Source: Microlunatus speluncae
GTDB lineage: Bacteria > Actinomycetota > Actinomycetes > Propionibacteriales > Propionibacteriaceae
NCBI RefSeq assembly: GCF_009299835.1
Contig: NZ_VKCZ01000004.1
Location: forward strand, 186,001-250,000
Direction of reading: 5' to 3'
DNA length: 64,000 nucleotides
Part shown: positions 8,261-16,731 of the stretch, piece by piece
Numbering within the stretch: position 1 is the first letter of the stretch
Layout: each line of letters begins with the position of its first letter
Made by a program: the position numbers and the translations under genes
Notes under the pieces: generated by a model
Seen by the model: only the letters and a program-made list of their open reading frames with translations
Database searches by the model: none
Told to the model about the DNA's origin: nothing

Positions 8261-9468
8261 TGACCACCATGATCACCGGCGAGGGACTGATCGAGCAGGA
8301 GCAGCAGCACCTGGCGCACAACTACCACCCGCTGCCGGTGGTGATCGAATCCGGCGACGGTGCCTGGGTGACCGACGTTGACGGCCGGCGCTACCTGGAC
8401 TGCCTGGCCGCCTACTCCGCGGTCAACTTCGGCCACCGGCATCCGATGATCATCGACGCCGCGGTCCGGCAGCTGGGCCGGGTCACCCTGACCTCGCGGG
8501 CGTTCCACTCCGACCAGTTGGGGCCGTTCTCGGCCCGGCTCGCCGCCCTGTGTGGCAAGGAGATGGTGCTGCCGATGAACACCGGCGCCGAGGCGGTGGA
8601 GAGCGGGATCAAGGTGGCCCGGAAGTGGGGCCACGACGTCCGCGGCATCGCCGAGCCGGAGATCATCGTCGCCGGCGGCAACTTCCACGGCCGCACGATC
8701 ACGGTGATCAGCTTCTCCGACGATCCCGAGGCCCGGGCCGGGTTCGGTCCCTTCACGCCGGGCTTCGTCACCGTCCCGTACGGCGATGCCGAGGCGGTGG
8801 CCGCGGCGGTCACCGATCGGACCGTCGCCGTGCTGGCCGAGCCGATCCAGGGTGAGGCGGGGGTGATCGTGCCGCCGCCCGACTACCTGCCGGGCCTGCG
8901 GGAGCTGTGCGACCGGCGCCGGATGTTGTTGATCTGCGACGAGATCCAGTCCGGGCTGGGCCGGACCGGGGCGACCTTCGCCAGTGATCACGTGGGCGTC
9001 GTGCCGGATCTCTACCTGCTCGGCAAGGCGCTGGGTGGAGGGGTGGTGCCGGTCTCGGCGGTGGTCGGCGACGCCGAGGTGCTCGGCGTCCTGCAGCCGG
9101 GGCAGCACGGCTCGACCTTCGGCGGCAACCCGCTGGCGGCCGCGGTCGGCAGCTGCGTGGTCGGGCTGCTGGAGTCGGGGGAGTTTCAGCGCCGGGCGGC
9201 CGGGCTCGGGGTGCTGCTCCATGATCGACTGCAGGCCCTGGTCGGCTCCGGCGTGACCGCCGTCCGTGGCCGCGGATTGTGGGCCGGGGTGGACATCGAC
9301 CCGGCGATCGGCACCGGCCGGGCCATCTCCGAACGGTTGCTGGAGCGTGGGGTGCTGGTCAAGGACACCCACGGTTCGACCATTCGCTTCGCACCCCCGT
9401 TGGTGATCACCGCCGAGGAGATCAGCTTCGCCGTCGATCAACTGGCCGCCGTCCTCCCGCCCCACTGA
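8257..9468 (+). CDS. rocD: Ornithine aminotransferase
   Basis: This PLP enzyme converts ornithine and 2-oxoglutarate to glutamate semialdehyde and glutamate. The 403-residue class III aminotransferase shows YLDCLAAYSAVNFGHRHP near the N-terminus, NTGAEAVESGIKVARKWG for phosphate binding, CDEIQSGLGRTG with the PLP-contacting Asp, and the Schiff-base Lys in LLGKALGGGVVPVSAV. The start is one of two adjacent ATG codons (8257 or 8260) that overlap the stop of the preceding gene, giving translational coupling. A hairpin of the dispersed family begins seven bases after the stop. Confidence 0.92.
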   Translation: MMTTMITGEGLIEQEQQHLAHNYHPLPVVIESGDGAWVTDVDGRRYLDCLAAYSAVNFGHRHPMIIDAAVRQLGRVTLTSRAFHSDQLGPFSARLAALCGKEMVLPMNTGAEAVESGIKVARKWGHDVRGIAEPEIIVAGGNFHGRTITVISFSDDPEARAGFGPFTPGFVTVPYGDAEAVAAAVTDRTVAVLAEPIQGEAGVIVPPPDYLPGLRELCDRRRMLLICDEIQSGLGRTGATFASDHVGVVPDLYLLGKALGGGVVPVSAVVGDAEVLGVLQPGQHGSTFGGNPLAAAVGSCVVGLLESGEFQRRAAGLGVLLHDRLQALVGSGVTAVRGRGLWAGVDIDPAIGTGRAISERLLERGVLVKDTHGSTIRFAPPLVITAEEISFAVDQLAAVLPPH

Positions 9469-9474
9469 CCCGCC

Positions 9475-9540
9475 ACAACCCCGAGTTGTCAGAACTAGGG
9501 GCCGCTCTGGCGTCCCCTAGTTCTGACAACTCGGGGTTGT
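9475..9540. repeat. 3'-end hairpin family, copy A (27 bp perfect arms)
   Basis: Arms at 9475-9501 and 9514-9540 are perfectly complementary over 27 bp around a 12-base loop. The outer core CCGAGTTGTCAGAACT is shared with the copies at 12303, 21782 and 44814, but the inner part (AGGGG/CCCCT) differs while staying paired. It lies between the convergent rocD and azoreductase genes, so it probably ends transcription from both sides. Confidence 0.85.
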
Positions 9541-9559
9541 CGGCGGCAGGGCCGGGCGT

Positions 9560-10225
9560 TCAGGCCGCTCTGCGTTCGGTGAGCAGGTCGGCGACCAGCG
9601 CGTCGATGCCGTGCCGGGCCTGGCGCAGGGACGCCTGATACTCCTGCCGCCGGGACTCGAGCAGCGGATCGACGCGCGCGTTGGCCAGGTCGACCGCCAG
9701 AGTGCGGGGCGCCGGCAGGCGGAAGTGGCCGGTGACGAAGTCGGTCAGGTAGGTCAGCAGGTGCTCGACGCCGGCGTTGGGCGCGCCCGGGGCATAGCTG
9801 CCGCCGCGGGCGGCGAGGACGACGAAGCGTCGCGGCGCGAGATCCATCCGCGGGAAGGTGACCTGGTCGATCCAGGCCTTGAGTGCGGCCGGGGCGCCGT
9901 AGTTGTACATCGGCGTGGTGATCAACACCACGTCCGCGGTGATCAATTCGGTCAGCAACGGCTCGATCACCGACCAGGCCGCCCGTTGATCATCGGTACG
10001 CGCGCCCTCGGTCAGCCGGTCCAGCGCCGTGATCTCGTCCCGCATCAGGTTGTCGCAGATCTCGGTCCAGGCGGCGGTGATCGGCGGGACCGGCTCGGCG
10101 GCCAGGTCGCGGTGGACGTACCCGGAATCGGGCAGCCGGTGCCGCCAGGCTGTCACGAAAGCTCGGCCCAGCTCGCGCGAGATCGATCGCGGCCGGGCGC
10201 TCGCGTCGAGATGCAACAGGTTCAT
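9560..10225 (-). CDS. azoR: FMN-dependent NADH azoreductase / flavodoxin-fold quinone reductase
   Basis: The 221-residue protein has the flavodoxin-like fold of AzoR. Its N-terminal LLHLDASARPRSISREL is the FMN phosphate loop, TPMYNYGAPAALKAWIDQV near residue 105 is the FMN ring-binding segment, and ARGGSYAPG follows. Such enzymes use NAD(P)H for two-electron reduction of quinones or azo dyes in the cytoplasm. It is divergent from a TetR gene 84 bp away, with twin operator-like repeats between them, a common design for electrophile-induced reductases. Confidence 0.88.
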   Translation of the reverse strand: MNLLHLDASARPRSISRELGRAFVTAWRHRLPDSGYVHRDLAAEPVPPITAAWTEICDNLMRDEITALDRLTEGARTDDQRAAWSVIEPLLTELITADVVLITTPMYNYGAPAALKAWIDQVTFPRMDLAPRRFVVLAARGGSYAPGAPNAGVEHLLTYLTDFVTGHFRLPAPRTLAVDLANARVDPLLESRRQEYQASLRQARHGIDALVADLLTERRAA

Positions 10226-10235
10226 GGGAGTCCCT

Positions 10236-10297
10236 AAGTGGTCAATGTGTCCGGTTAATTCGCGAGGCTAACACAAGTGGACAAGGTGTCCGGTTGA
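10236..10297. promoter_or_regulatory. Twin 23 bp direct repeats, candidate TetR operators
   Basis: Two near-identical blocks at 10236-10258 and 10275-10297 share AAGTGG, then three or four variable bases, then GTGTCCGGTT. The second contains the small palindrome GGACA-agg-TGTCC. They start 39 bp apart in the gap between azoR and the TetR gene, so bound dimers would lie on roughly the same side of the helix spaced by nearly four turns. Binding by the neighbouring TetR protein is inferred. Confidence 0.6.
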
Positions 10298-10309
10298 TAG
10301 GCTCGGCGG

Positions 10310-10918
10310 GTGGTCGGTCGTGACTTGCTGAACCCGGCGGCAGGCAGCCGGCCGGCCGAACGCGCGGACGCGGGCCGCAATCGGCAGCGGGTCCTCGCCG
10401 CCGCCGCCCGGCTGTTCGCCGAGCGGGATCCGCGCACGGTGACGATGGACGATGTGGCCAAGCAGGCCGGCGTCGGGCGGGCCACCCTCTATCGCCGCTA
10501 TCCGTCGATCGGCGCCATCGCCGAGGCGCTGCTGGATCAGCACGAACGCGAACTGCAGGAACTGATCATCTCCGGGCCGCCGCCGCTCGGGCCCGGCGCC
10601 GCTCCGCCCGATCGGCTGGTCGCCTTCTACGCCGCGATGGTCCAGTTGCTGCACAGCCACGCCGCCCTGGTGCTGGCCAGCGAGGTCGGCCAGGCCCGGT
10701 TCGAGACCGGTGCGTACCGCTTCTGGCGGCTGCATCTGCGGCACCTGACCCGTGCGGCCGGTGTCGCGGACCCCGAGGTCGTCGCCGAGCTGCTACTGGC
10801 GCCGCTGGCGCCGGAGGTGTTCCTGGAGACCCGGCGTTTCGGCGCCTCGCTACGCGCGATCGAGCGATCCCTGACCCAGTTCGCCCGAGCCCTGACGGCC
10901 GCCGGTCCCGAGGCGTGA
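10310..10918 (+). CDS. TetR-family transcriptional regulator
   Basis: This 202-residue protein has the TetR DNA-binding domain at about residues 24-70, with MDDVAKQAGVGRATLYRRYP as the HTH. The helical ligand-binding C-terminal domain is divergent as usual. Start is GTG at 10310. It is divergent from the azoreductase gene and likely represses it and itself through the repeats at 10236-10297. Its stop overlaps the GTG start of the TIGR03089 gene. Confidence 0.88.
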   Translation: MVGRDLLNPAAGSRPAERADAGRNRQRVLAAAARLFAERDPRTVTMDDVAKQAGVGRATLYRRYPSIGAIAEALLDQHERELQELIISGPPPLGPGAAPPDRLVAFYAAMVQLLHSHAALVLASEVGQARFETGAYRFWRLHLRHLTRAAGVADPEVVAELLLAPLAPEVFLETRRFGASLRAIERSLTQFARALTAAGPEA

Positions 10919-11628
10919 GGCTGCCGGGCCTGTGGCAGTCTGACCGCGTGCGTACGCCAGCGATGATCATGGCCGACCTGCTGCGGTCGGACGGGACCCG
11001 CCCCCGGGTCACGTACTACGACGAGACCTCGGGTGAACGGATCGAACTCTCGGCCGTCGCCCTGGACAACTGGGTCGCCAAGGCCGCCAATCTGCTGGTC
11101 GAGGAGTTCGAGGCCGCACCGGGGACGGTGATCACGATCCGGCTGCCGGACGGCCACTGGCGCACGCTCTACTGGGCCCTCGGGGTCTTCGCCACCGGCG
11201 CCACCCTGGACCTGACCGGGTCGGCCGACGCTTCGTTGACGATCACCGACGACCCGGCCACGGCCGCCGATCCGCTGATCGTGGTCACCCTGCCGATGCT
11301 GGCCCGACGTCACCCCGGCCCGTTGCCGGCCGGGGCGGTGGACGAGGCGGCCGAGATCTCCGGCTTCCCGGACGTCCTGATCGCCCCCGCCAGTCCGGCG
11401 GCCGGTGACCGGGCTCTGGTCGCCGCCGACGGCGAACTCGACTACGCCGGACTCGTGCCGGCGGGACCGGCCGGCGGCCGGGTGCTGGTCACCGAGACCG
11501 GCGCGGACTTCATCCGCCGGTGCCTCGCCGTCTGGGCCGGCGACGGATCGGTGCTGCTGGTCAACGGGGCCGACCCGGCGACCCTGGAGCGCCGGCTCGC
11601 CGAAGAACGGGTCGACCCCACGCCCTGA
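10915..11628 (+). CDS. TIGR03089-family protein
   Basis: The 237-residue protein matches the actinobacterial TIGR03089 family, which looks like a shortened relative of the N-terminal AMP-binding domain: RVTYYDETSGERIELS and LDNWVAKAANLLVEEF near residues 32-65 resemble the start of acyl-CoA ligases, but no ATP-binding P-loop or adenylation core follows. Function is unknown. GTG at 10915 overlaps the TetR stop; GTG at 10948 is an alternative that fits the start of homology better. In other actinobacteria this gene is usually near cell-envelope genes, which I do not see here. Confidence 0.75.
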   Translation: MRLPGLWQSDRVRTPAMIMADLLRSDGTRPRVTYYDETSGERIELSAVALDNWVAKAANLLVEEFEAAPGTVITIRLPDGHWRTLYWALGVFATGATLDLTGSADASLTITDDPATAADPLIVVTLPMLARRHPGPLPAGAVDEAAEISGFPDVLIAPASPAAGDRALVAADGELDYAGLVPAGPAGGRVLVTETGADFIRRCLAVWAGDGSVLLVNGADPATLERRLAEERVDPTP

Positions 11629-11701
11629 CCGGCCGGCGGATCCGCGACTCGGCGCGCCGGAAGACGCCGGCGACCTGGAGCGGCCGGACATAATGGGTCG
11701 C

Positions 11702-12040
11702 ATGGGTTGGCTCAAACGCGGCGCGGAACGGCTGCGACGCGGTGCTCGTTCGGCGCGCGCTGGATCGGTCGACGACGCCGTGACGCGGCACCTGACCGAG
11801 TTCGTCCAGAACCGTCGCGGCGTCGAGGCCTTCGTCGAGCCGCAGACCTCCGTCACCCAGACCTCGCTGCTGCTGGTCGCGTACGACGGCGAGTGGACCC
11901 GCCGCACCATCCCCACCCCGCAGTGGGGCCACGCCTTCGCCGAGCACCTCGAGATCCCCGGCTACGACGCGGCCGTGGTCGGCTACCCGCAACGGATGCG
12001 CGACTACAACACCCGGATGAAGAAGCGCCCACCCGCCTGA
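11702..12040 (+). CDS. Conserved actinobacterial hypothetical protein
   Basis: This 112-residue protein carries motifs conserved in a small actinobacterial family: RRGVEAFVEPQT, TSLLLVAYDGEWTRR and a C-terminal GYPQRMRDYN. The N-terminus is strongly basic (KRGAERLRRGARSAR). There is no signal peptide or membrane helix. ATG at 11702 is chosen; an in-frame ATG three codons earlier is possible. It is followed by 260 bp without genes, then a hairpin of the dispersed family. Function unknown. Confidence 0.75.
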   Translation: MGWLKRGAERLRRGARSARAGSVDDAVTRHLTEFVQNRRGVEAFVEPQTSVTQTSLLLVAYDGEWTRRTIPTPQWGHAFAEHLEIPGYDAAVVGYPQRMRDYNTRMKKRPPA

Positions 12041-12302
12041 CCCCCGGCAACTCGGAGGCAGCGAGCTGGATTTCCACGCATCGCGCCGCCTTCGCGCCCT
12101 TTCCTCGCTCTTCGCGCCGGTTACTTCGGGGGCGAAGTCGCAGAAGGTGGGGCGAAGGCACCTGAGTGCCGCACGCTGAGGGAGACCCGAGCCTCGAGGG
12201 GGTGGGCGGACGCCATTCGTCGGCTCCGCCGAGTGCTCAGGTCGGGCGTGTCACGAAAAAGACTGCATGCTGGTTGGTTGGTCTCCGTTATCCACACCCC
12301 TA
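12041..12302. other. Non-coding stretch before hairpin copy B
   Basis: No reading frame here has recognisable protein content. Short GCGAAGG/CCTTCGC segments are mirrored loosely (about 12090-12155), but no extended hairpin or known RNA motif is visible. It separates the convergent genes ending at 12040 and 12373. Confidence 0.5.
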
Positions 12303-12360
12303 CGCCGAGTTGTCAGAACTGAGTTGTGCTCTGGCACAACTCAGTTCTGACAACTCGGCG
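12303..12360. repeat. 3'-end hairpin family, copy B (27 bp perfect arms)
   Basis: Arms at 12303-12329 and 12334-12360 pair perfectly over 27 bp with a TCTG loop. The sequence is the family consensus (CCGAGTTGTCAGAACTGAG then TTGTG). It ends 12 bases before the stop codon of the minus-strand sialidase gene and faces the plus-strand gene ending at 12040, so a two-way terminator role fits. Confidence 0.85.
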
Positions 12361-12372
12361 TTTGGGGGGCGG

Positions 12373-13560
12373 TTAGGGGCGGTGGAGGTAGTCGCCGGCT
12401 TTGGTGTAGACGCCGACGATGGACTTCAGGTACGGGTCGGAGGTGACGGTGAAGTAGCGGGCGGGGGAGAAGGCGACGCTGGAGGGGTTGGCCTGGTCGA
12501 AGGTGGGGGCGCCGTGGATGGCGGCGTCGTAGACCAGGAGCTCGGGCTCGTCGCCGATGCCGCGCTCGGGGTGGCGGAGGATCCGGCCGAGGGTCGGCCG
12601 GCCGGAGTTGATCTTGCCCGACGGGTCGCCGTAGGTGAACAGGATCGCGCCGTTGCGCAGCCGTAGCTGGTGGTGCGACGAGGCCGGCAGGCCGCTGTCG
12701 ACCGGCGTGCTCCAGGACCGGCCCTCATCGTCGGAGAAGGACACGTAGGCCAGGTTGCGCGACGTCCGGATGATCGACAGCAGTGAGCCGTCGCGGAGCA
12801 CCGAGAGATTGGGTTCCTGATAGTCGAGGCCGGTGGTGTGGCCGATGAAGGCCTCGCCCGCCTCGGGCCAGGTCAGCCCGCCGTCGCTGGATCGCACCAC
12901 CGTCGCCGGGCCGTTGCCGCCTTCGGGCAGCCGGCCGTACAGCGGGACGAGCAGGTCACCGTCCGGCAGCTCGACGATCGGCCCGTGGGTCGCCGCGTGC
13001 CCGGCGTAGTAGGCGCCGACGATCACGTCGGACGGACCGGACATCGCGGTGCCGACCTGCACCGGCTCGCTCCAGGTCCGGCCGCCGTCGGTGGACCGGG
13101 CGACGAAGGTGCCGACCAGGGTCGCCGGATTCTGACTCGGATAGCCGGTCCAGTCGGTGCGGAAGAAGTTCATCAGGATCGTGCCGTCGCGCAGCTGCAC
13201 CAGCTTCGGGTCGCGGTCGTCGATCGAGGTGTCGACGGCGACTCGCGGCTCGGACCAGGTCCGGCCGTCGTCGGAGCTCTCCACCACCAGGATCCGGCCG
13301 TCCTGCGCGATGTGGCTGACCGAATCCCGGTAGCCGACCAGCAGCCGGCCGTCGGCCAGCCGGATCATGTCGGGGAAGAACGCCATCCGCCCGGCTGGAG
13401 CGGTGGCGACGATGACCGGGTCGGTCCGGGTGCCCGATCCCGATGCCGGCCGGACGTCGTCCGGTGCGGTTCTCGGAGCGGCGGACGCGGGCTGCCGGCC
13501 GAGGGCGGCGGCGGTGACGCCCAGGGCGGCGGTGGTGAGCAGGGTGCGACGATTCGGCAT
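12373..13560 (-). CDS. Secreted sialidase-like protein (BNR/Asp-box repeats)
   Basis: The 395-residue precursor begins with a Tat-type signal (NRRTLLTTAALGVTAAALG, then an Ala-rich cleavage region near residue 28). The mature part is a six-bladed propeller: Asp-box motifs appear as SSDDGRTWSEP, STDGGRTWSEP, SSDGGLTWPEA and SDDEGRSWSTP. The N-terminal AFFPDMIRLADGRLLVGYRDS resembles the strand carrying an active-site Arg. It is probably an exported exo-sialidase or related glycan hydrolase, but the catalytic set cannot be proven by eye, so BNR-repeat protein is the safe call. Confidence 0.82.
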   Translation of the reverse strand: MPNRRTLLTTAALGVTAAALGRQPASAAPRTAPDDVRPASGSGTRTDPVIVATAPAGRMAFFPDMIRLADGRLLVGYRDSVSHIAQDGRILVVESSDDGRTWSEPRVAVDTSIDDRDPKLVQLRDGTILMNFFRTDWTGYPSQNPATLVGTFVARSTDGGRTWSEPVQVGTAMSGPSDVIVGAYYAGHAATHGPIVELPDGDLLVPLYGRLPEGGNGPATVVRSSDGGLTWPEAGEAFIGHTTGLDYQEPNLSVLRDGSLLSIIRTSRNLAYVSFSDDEGRSWSTPVDSGLPASSHHQLRLRNGAILFTYGDPSGKINSGRPTLGRILRHPERGIGDEPELLVYDAAIHGAPTFDQANPSSVAFSPARYFTVTSDPYLKSIVGVYTKAGDYLHRP

Positions 13561-13661
13561 GGTGGCTCCTGGAAGCGGGCCGGGCAGCTGCGGGGTCGCT
13601 GCGTTGGCTGCATCCCTGCCTATCTGGCACGTCGTTCCATGTCAACGGAACGGAGCAGACC

Positions 13662-15182
13662 TCAGTCCTGCATCGACTCCGCGAGCGCGATCAGCGTCCG
13701 GACCGCCACCCCGGTGCCGCCGGCCGGCGTGTAACCGTACGGCTCGCCGCCGTTGAACGCGGAGCCGGCGATGTCCAGGTGGGCCCAGCCGACGTTGTCC
13801 GGTACGAACTCGCGCAGGAACGCCGCGGCGATCAGCGCACCCCCGGCCCGGTCGGTGCCGGTCGAGCGCAGGTCGGCGACCTTCGAGTCGAGCTTGGCCC
13901 GGGTCTCGGTCGGGATCGGCAGCTGCCAGGCCGCCTCGCCGGCCGCCTCGGCCGCGTCCAGCACCCGATCCGCAGTCTCGTCGTCGGCGGCCATCAGGCC
14001 GCTGGTCCGGTTGCCCAGGGCGACGACACAGGCCCCGGTCAGGGTCGCCACGTCGACGATCAGGTCCGGCTTGTCCTCGCCGGCCCGGACGATCGCGTCG
14101 GCCATCACCAGCCGGCCCTCGGCGTCGGTGTTGCCGTTCTCCACCGTCTTGCCGCCGTACATGGTGAGCACGTCCGACGGCCGGTACGACGTGTCGGACG
14201 GCAGGTTCTCCGCCAGCGCCGCGTACCCGGTGACCGTGACCCGCAGGCCGAGCCGGGCGATCGCCGAGATCGCCGACAGCACCGCCGCGGCTCCCGCCAT
14301 GTCCGACTTCATCGTGTACATGCTGTCGCCCGGCTTGAGGTTGAGCCCGCCGGAGTCGAACGTGATCCCCTTGCCGACCAGGGCCAGGTGGGCCTTCGCG
14401 CCGCGCGGCGTGTAGCCGAACCGGACCAGCCGCGGCGGCCGGGACGACCCGCCGCCGACGCCGAGGATGCCGCCGTAGCCGCCCTTCTGCAACGCCTTCT
14501 CGTCCAGCACCTCGACGTTGATCCGGGCATCGCGGACCAGGGCCCGGGCGTCCTCGGCGAGGCTGTCCGGGAACAGCAGGTTCGGCGGCAGGTTGACCCA
14601 GTCCCGCGCCTGGGCGACGGCACCGGCGATGATCCGGGCCCGGTCCACCAGGTCGGTGCCGGCCTTGGCGTCGTTGATCACGGTCAGCTGATCGATCTGC
14701 GGGTGCTGGGTCTTGGCCGAGATCGGCTGGTAGCGGTAGCTGCCGAGCAGCGCGCCCTCCAGCACCGCCTGCAGGGTCTCGGGATCCTCGGCCGGCAGGG
14801 CGAGCGCGATCGACAGCGACGCCTCCTCGGCGAGCCCGCCCGCCTGGCGTACGGCAGCGCCGGCAACCCGGCGCAGCCCTTCGGGGGTCGGCTCGTCGGC
14901 GCCGAGTCCGGCGACCAGCAACCGCGGTCCGTCGCCGGCGGCCGGCAGGATCACCGTCTTGCCCTCGTCGGGCTTGGCTCCGAGGGATCGGGCCAGATCG
15001 GTCACCGAGACGCCGAAGCGTTTCGTCTGCGCCTTCTCGATCGCCTCGGGCACGGCAACCACGCCCTGCGTGCTCAGGCCGATGATCAACACGTCGCAGC
15101 TGCGGGGAAGGGTCTTGGCCAGGCCGATCGACGGCAGGGTGGGAGCGGGCAACGTGCGACCTCTCGTCGGTGCGGGTGGCAT
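13662..15182 (-). CDS. pepA: Leucyl aminopeptidase (M17)
   Basis: This is a 506-residue cytosolic zinc/manganese aminopeptidase. The catalytic domain contains LVGKGITFDSGGLNLKPG near residue 270 (metal-binding Lys and Asp), KSDMAGAAAVL near residue 292 and the family signature NTDAEGRLVMADA near residue 352. The N-terminal macro-like domain is divergent, as is normal. It is divergent from gcvT with 77 bp between starts; an in-frame upstream extension exists in the open frame but ATG at 15182 gives the expected length. Confidence 0.93.
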   Translation of the reverse strand: MPPAPTRGRTLPAPTLPSIGLAKTLPRSCDVLIIGLSTQGVVAVPEAIEKAQTKRFGVSVTDLARSLGAKPDEGKTVILPAAGDGPRLLVAGLGADEPTPEGLRRVAGAAVRQAGGLAEEASLSIALALPAEDPETLQAVLEGALLGSYRYQPISAKTQHPQIDQLTVINDAKAGTDLVDRARIIAGAVAQARDWVNLPPNLLFPDSLAEDARALVRDARINVEVLDEKALQKGGYGGILGVGGGSSRPPRLVRFGYTPRGAKAHLALVGKGITFDSGGLNLKPGDSMYTMKSDMAGAAAVLSAISAIARLGLRVTVTGYAALAENLPSDTSYRPSDVLTMYGGKTVENGNTDAEGRLVMADAIVRAGEDKPDLIVDVATLTGACVVALGNRTSGLMAADDETADRVLDAAEAAGEAAWQLPIPTETRAKLDSKVADLRSTGTDRAGGALIAAAFLREFVPDNVGWAHLDIAGSAFNGGEPYGYTPAGGTGVAVRTLIALAESMQD

Positions 15183-15259
15183 TCGAGTGAGCCATCAGGT
15201 TATCCCCCGGCCGGTGCTCGGGGGCGGCCGGACCGGAACCCGTGAGGTAGGTTCGCGGG

Positions 15260-16372
15260 GTGGGCAGCGGAGAGACTGAGCCGACCCGATCACCGTTGCA
15301 TGATCGGCACGAGGCCATCGGCGCGAAATGGGCGGAGTTCGGCGGCTGGCTGATGCCCGTCGAGTACGCGGGCGCGGGGGTGCTCGCGGAGCACGCGGCG
15401 GTCCGCGACGCGGTCGGCATCTTCGACGTCAGCCATCTGGGCAAGGCCGCGGTGGCCGGCCCGGGCGCGGCCGACTTCGTGAACCGCTGCCTGACCGCGG
15501 ACCTGACCAAGATCACGCCGGGCAAGGCGCAGTATTCCCTGCTCTGCAACGAATCCGGCGGGGTCGTGGACGACCTGATCGCCTATCTGAAGTCGCCCGA
15601 CGAGGTGTTCCTGATCCCCAACGCCGCCAACTGCGCGGAGGTGGTGCGGATCCTCGGCGAGGCCGCGCCGGAGGGGGTCACGGTCACCGATCGGCACCCC
15701 GACTTCGTGGTGATCGCGATCCAGGGACCGCATTCGGACGAGGTGCTGCGGACCGCCGGGTTCGAGGCCGGCCACCCGTACATGTCGTTCGTGATCGCCG
15801 ACCACGACGGGGCCGAGGTCACCGTCTGCCGCACCGGCTACACCGGTGAGCGCGGCTACGAGCTGGTCGCGCCGGCCGAGGTCGGCGCCTCGCTGTGGGA
15901 CCGGGTGGTCGCCGCCGGGGAGCCGTACGGGCTGCAGCCGGCCGGTCTGGGCGCCCGTGACACGTTGCGGACCGAGATGGGCTATCCGCTGCACGGCCAG
16001 GACATCTCGCTCGAGATCACCCCGGTGCACGCCCGACTCGGCTGGGCCGTGGGCTGGAAGAAGGAGACCTTCTTCGGTGCAGAGGCGTTGCGGGCGCTGA
16101 AGGCCGAGGGGCCGGACCGGCTGTTGCGCGGGCTGAAGGCGACCGGTCGCCGGCCGGCCCGTCCCGGGATGGACGTGGTCGCCGCCGGCGCCGTGATCGG
16201 CACCGTCACCTCCGCCACCTATTCGCCGACCCTGCGGCAACCGATCGGGCTGGCCCTGATCGACGCCGACCGGACCGACGGTGACGTGGTCAGCGTCGAC
16301 GTCCGCGGCCGGACCGAGGAATTCGTGATCACCAAGCCGCCGTTCGTCACTCCCGGGGTGCGCGAGCCGTGA
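15260..16372 (+). CDS. gcvT: Aminomethyltransferase, glycine cleavage T protein
   Basis: GcvT transfers the aminomethyl carbon from the lipoylated H protein to tetrahydrofolate. The 370-residue protein shows GGWLMPVEYAG and FDVSHLGKAAVAGPGA at the N-terminus, RTGYTGERGYELVAP near residue 195, the catalytic Asp region RTEMGYPLHGQDIS near residue 240, and a C-terminal GTVTSATYSPTL. Start is GTG at 15260. No gcvH or gcvP is present and the 77 bp upstream is too short for a glycine riboswitch. A small membrane-protein gene is coupled by a GTGA overlap. Confidence 0.93.
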   Translation: MGSGETEPTRSPLHDRHEAIGAKWAEFGGWLMPVEYAGAGVLAEHAAVRDAVGIFDVSHLGKAAVAGPGAADFVNRCLTADLTKITPGKAQYSLLCNESGGVVDDLIAYLKSPDEVFLIPNAANCAEVVRILGEAAPEGVTVTDRHPDFVVIAIQGPHSDEVLRTAGFEAGHPYMSFVIADHDGAEVTVCRTGYTGERGYELVAPAEVGASLWDRVVAAGEPYGLQPAGLGARDTLRTEMGYPLHGQDISLEITPVHARLGWAVGWKKETFFGAEALRALKAEGPDRLLRGLKATGRRPARPGMDVVAAGAVIGTVTSATYSPTLRQPIGLALIDADRTDGDVVSVDVRGRTEEFVITKPPFVTPGVREP

Positions 16373-16665
16373 TCACCAGGGCCCGGATCACCCACCTCGC
16401 CGTGATCATCGTCGGGTTGTTGATCATGGCCTACCCGTTCACCCTCGGCGCGGCCGAGACGTTGACCTGTCGCGGTGTCCCGATGACGCCGGGCAGCACC
16501 TGCCTGAAGGCCGACGGCAGCGCGGCGGAGAGCTATGCCGACCGGATCTCCAAGGCGGCGGTCGCCCGGCCGATCGTGGTCGGCGCCGGCGGCCTGCTGG
16601 CCGTGTTCGGTGGCTTCCTACTGATCAAGGACGTACGTCGCCGCCGGGACGCCGTCGCTCACTGA
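16369..16665 (+). CDS. Small two-helix membrane protein
   Basis: This 98-residue protein has transmembrane helices at about residues 8-27 and 62-84, with a loop carrying two cysteines (LTCRGVPMTPGSTC) that would face outside and could form a disulfide. The C-terminus is basic. GTG at 16369 overlaps the gcvT stop (GTGA), so it is translated from the gcvT message. I recognise no family function. Confidence 0.75.
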   Translation: MITRARITHLAVIIVGLLIMAYPFTLGAAETLTCRGVPMTPGSTCLKADGSAAESYADRISKAAVARPIVVGAGGLLAVFGGFLLIKDVRRRRDAVAH

Positions 16666-16731
16666 GCCACGTCACGACGCTCCGAGGAATCGAGATCACC
16701 GGGATCGGGGTCAGGAACCGAACCAGCGGCG

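Noticed and set aside
15183..15259. Glycine riboswitch before gcvT
   Set aside because: Only 77 bp separate the divergent starts and no aptamer-like pairing is visible.
13642..15549. 635-residue minus-strand frame over pepA and gcvT
   Set aside because: Arg/Gly/Asp-rich shadow; pepA and gcvT explain the region.
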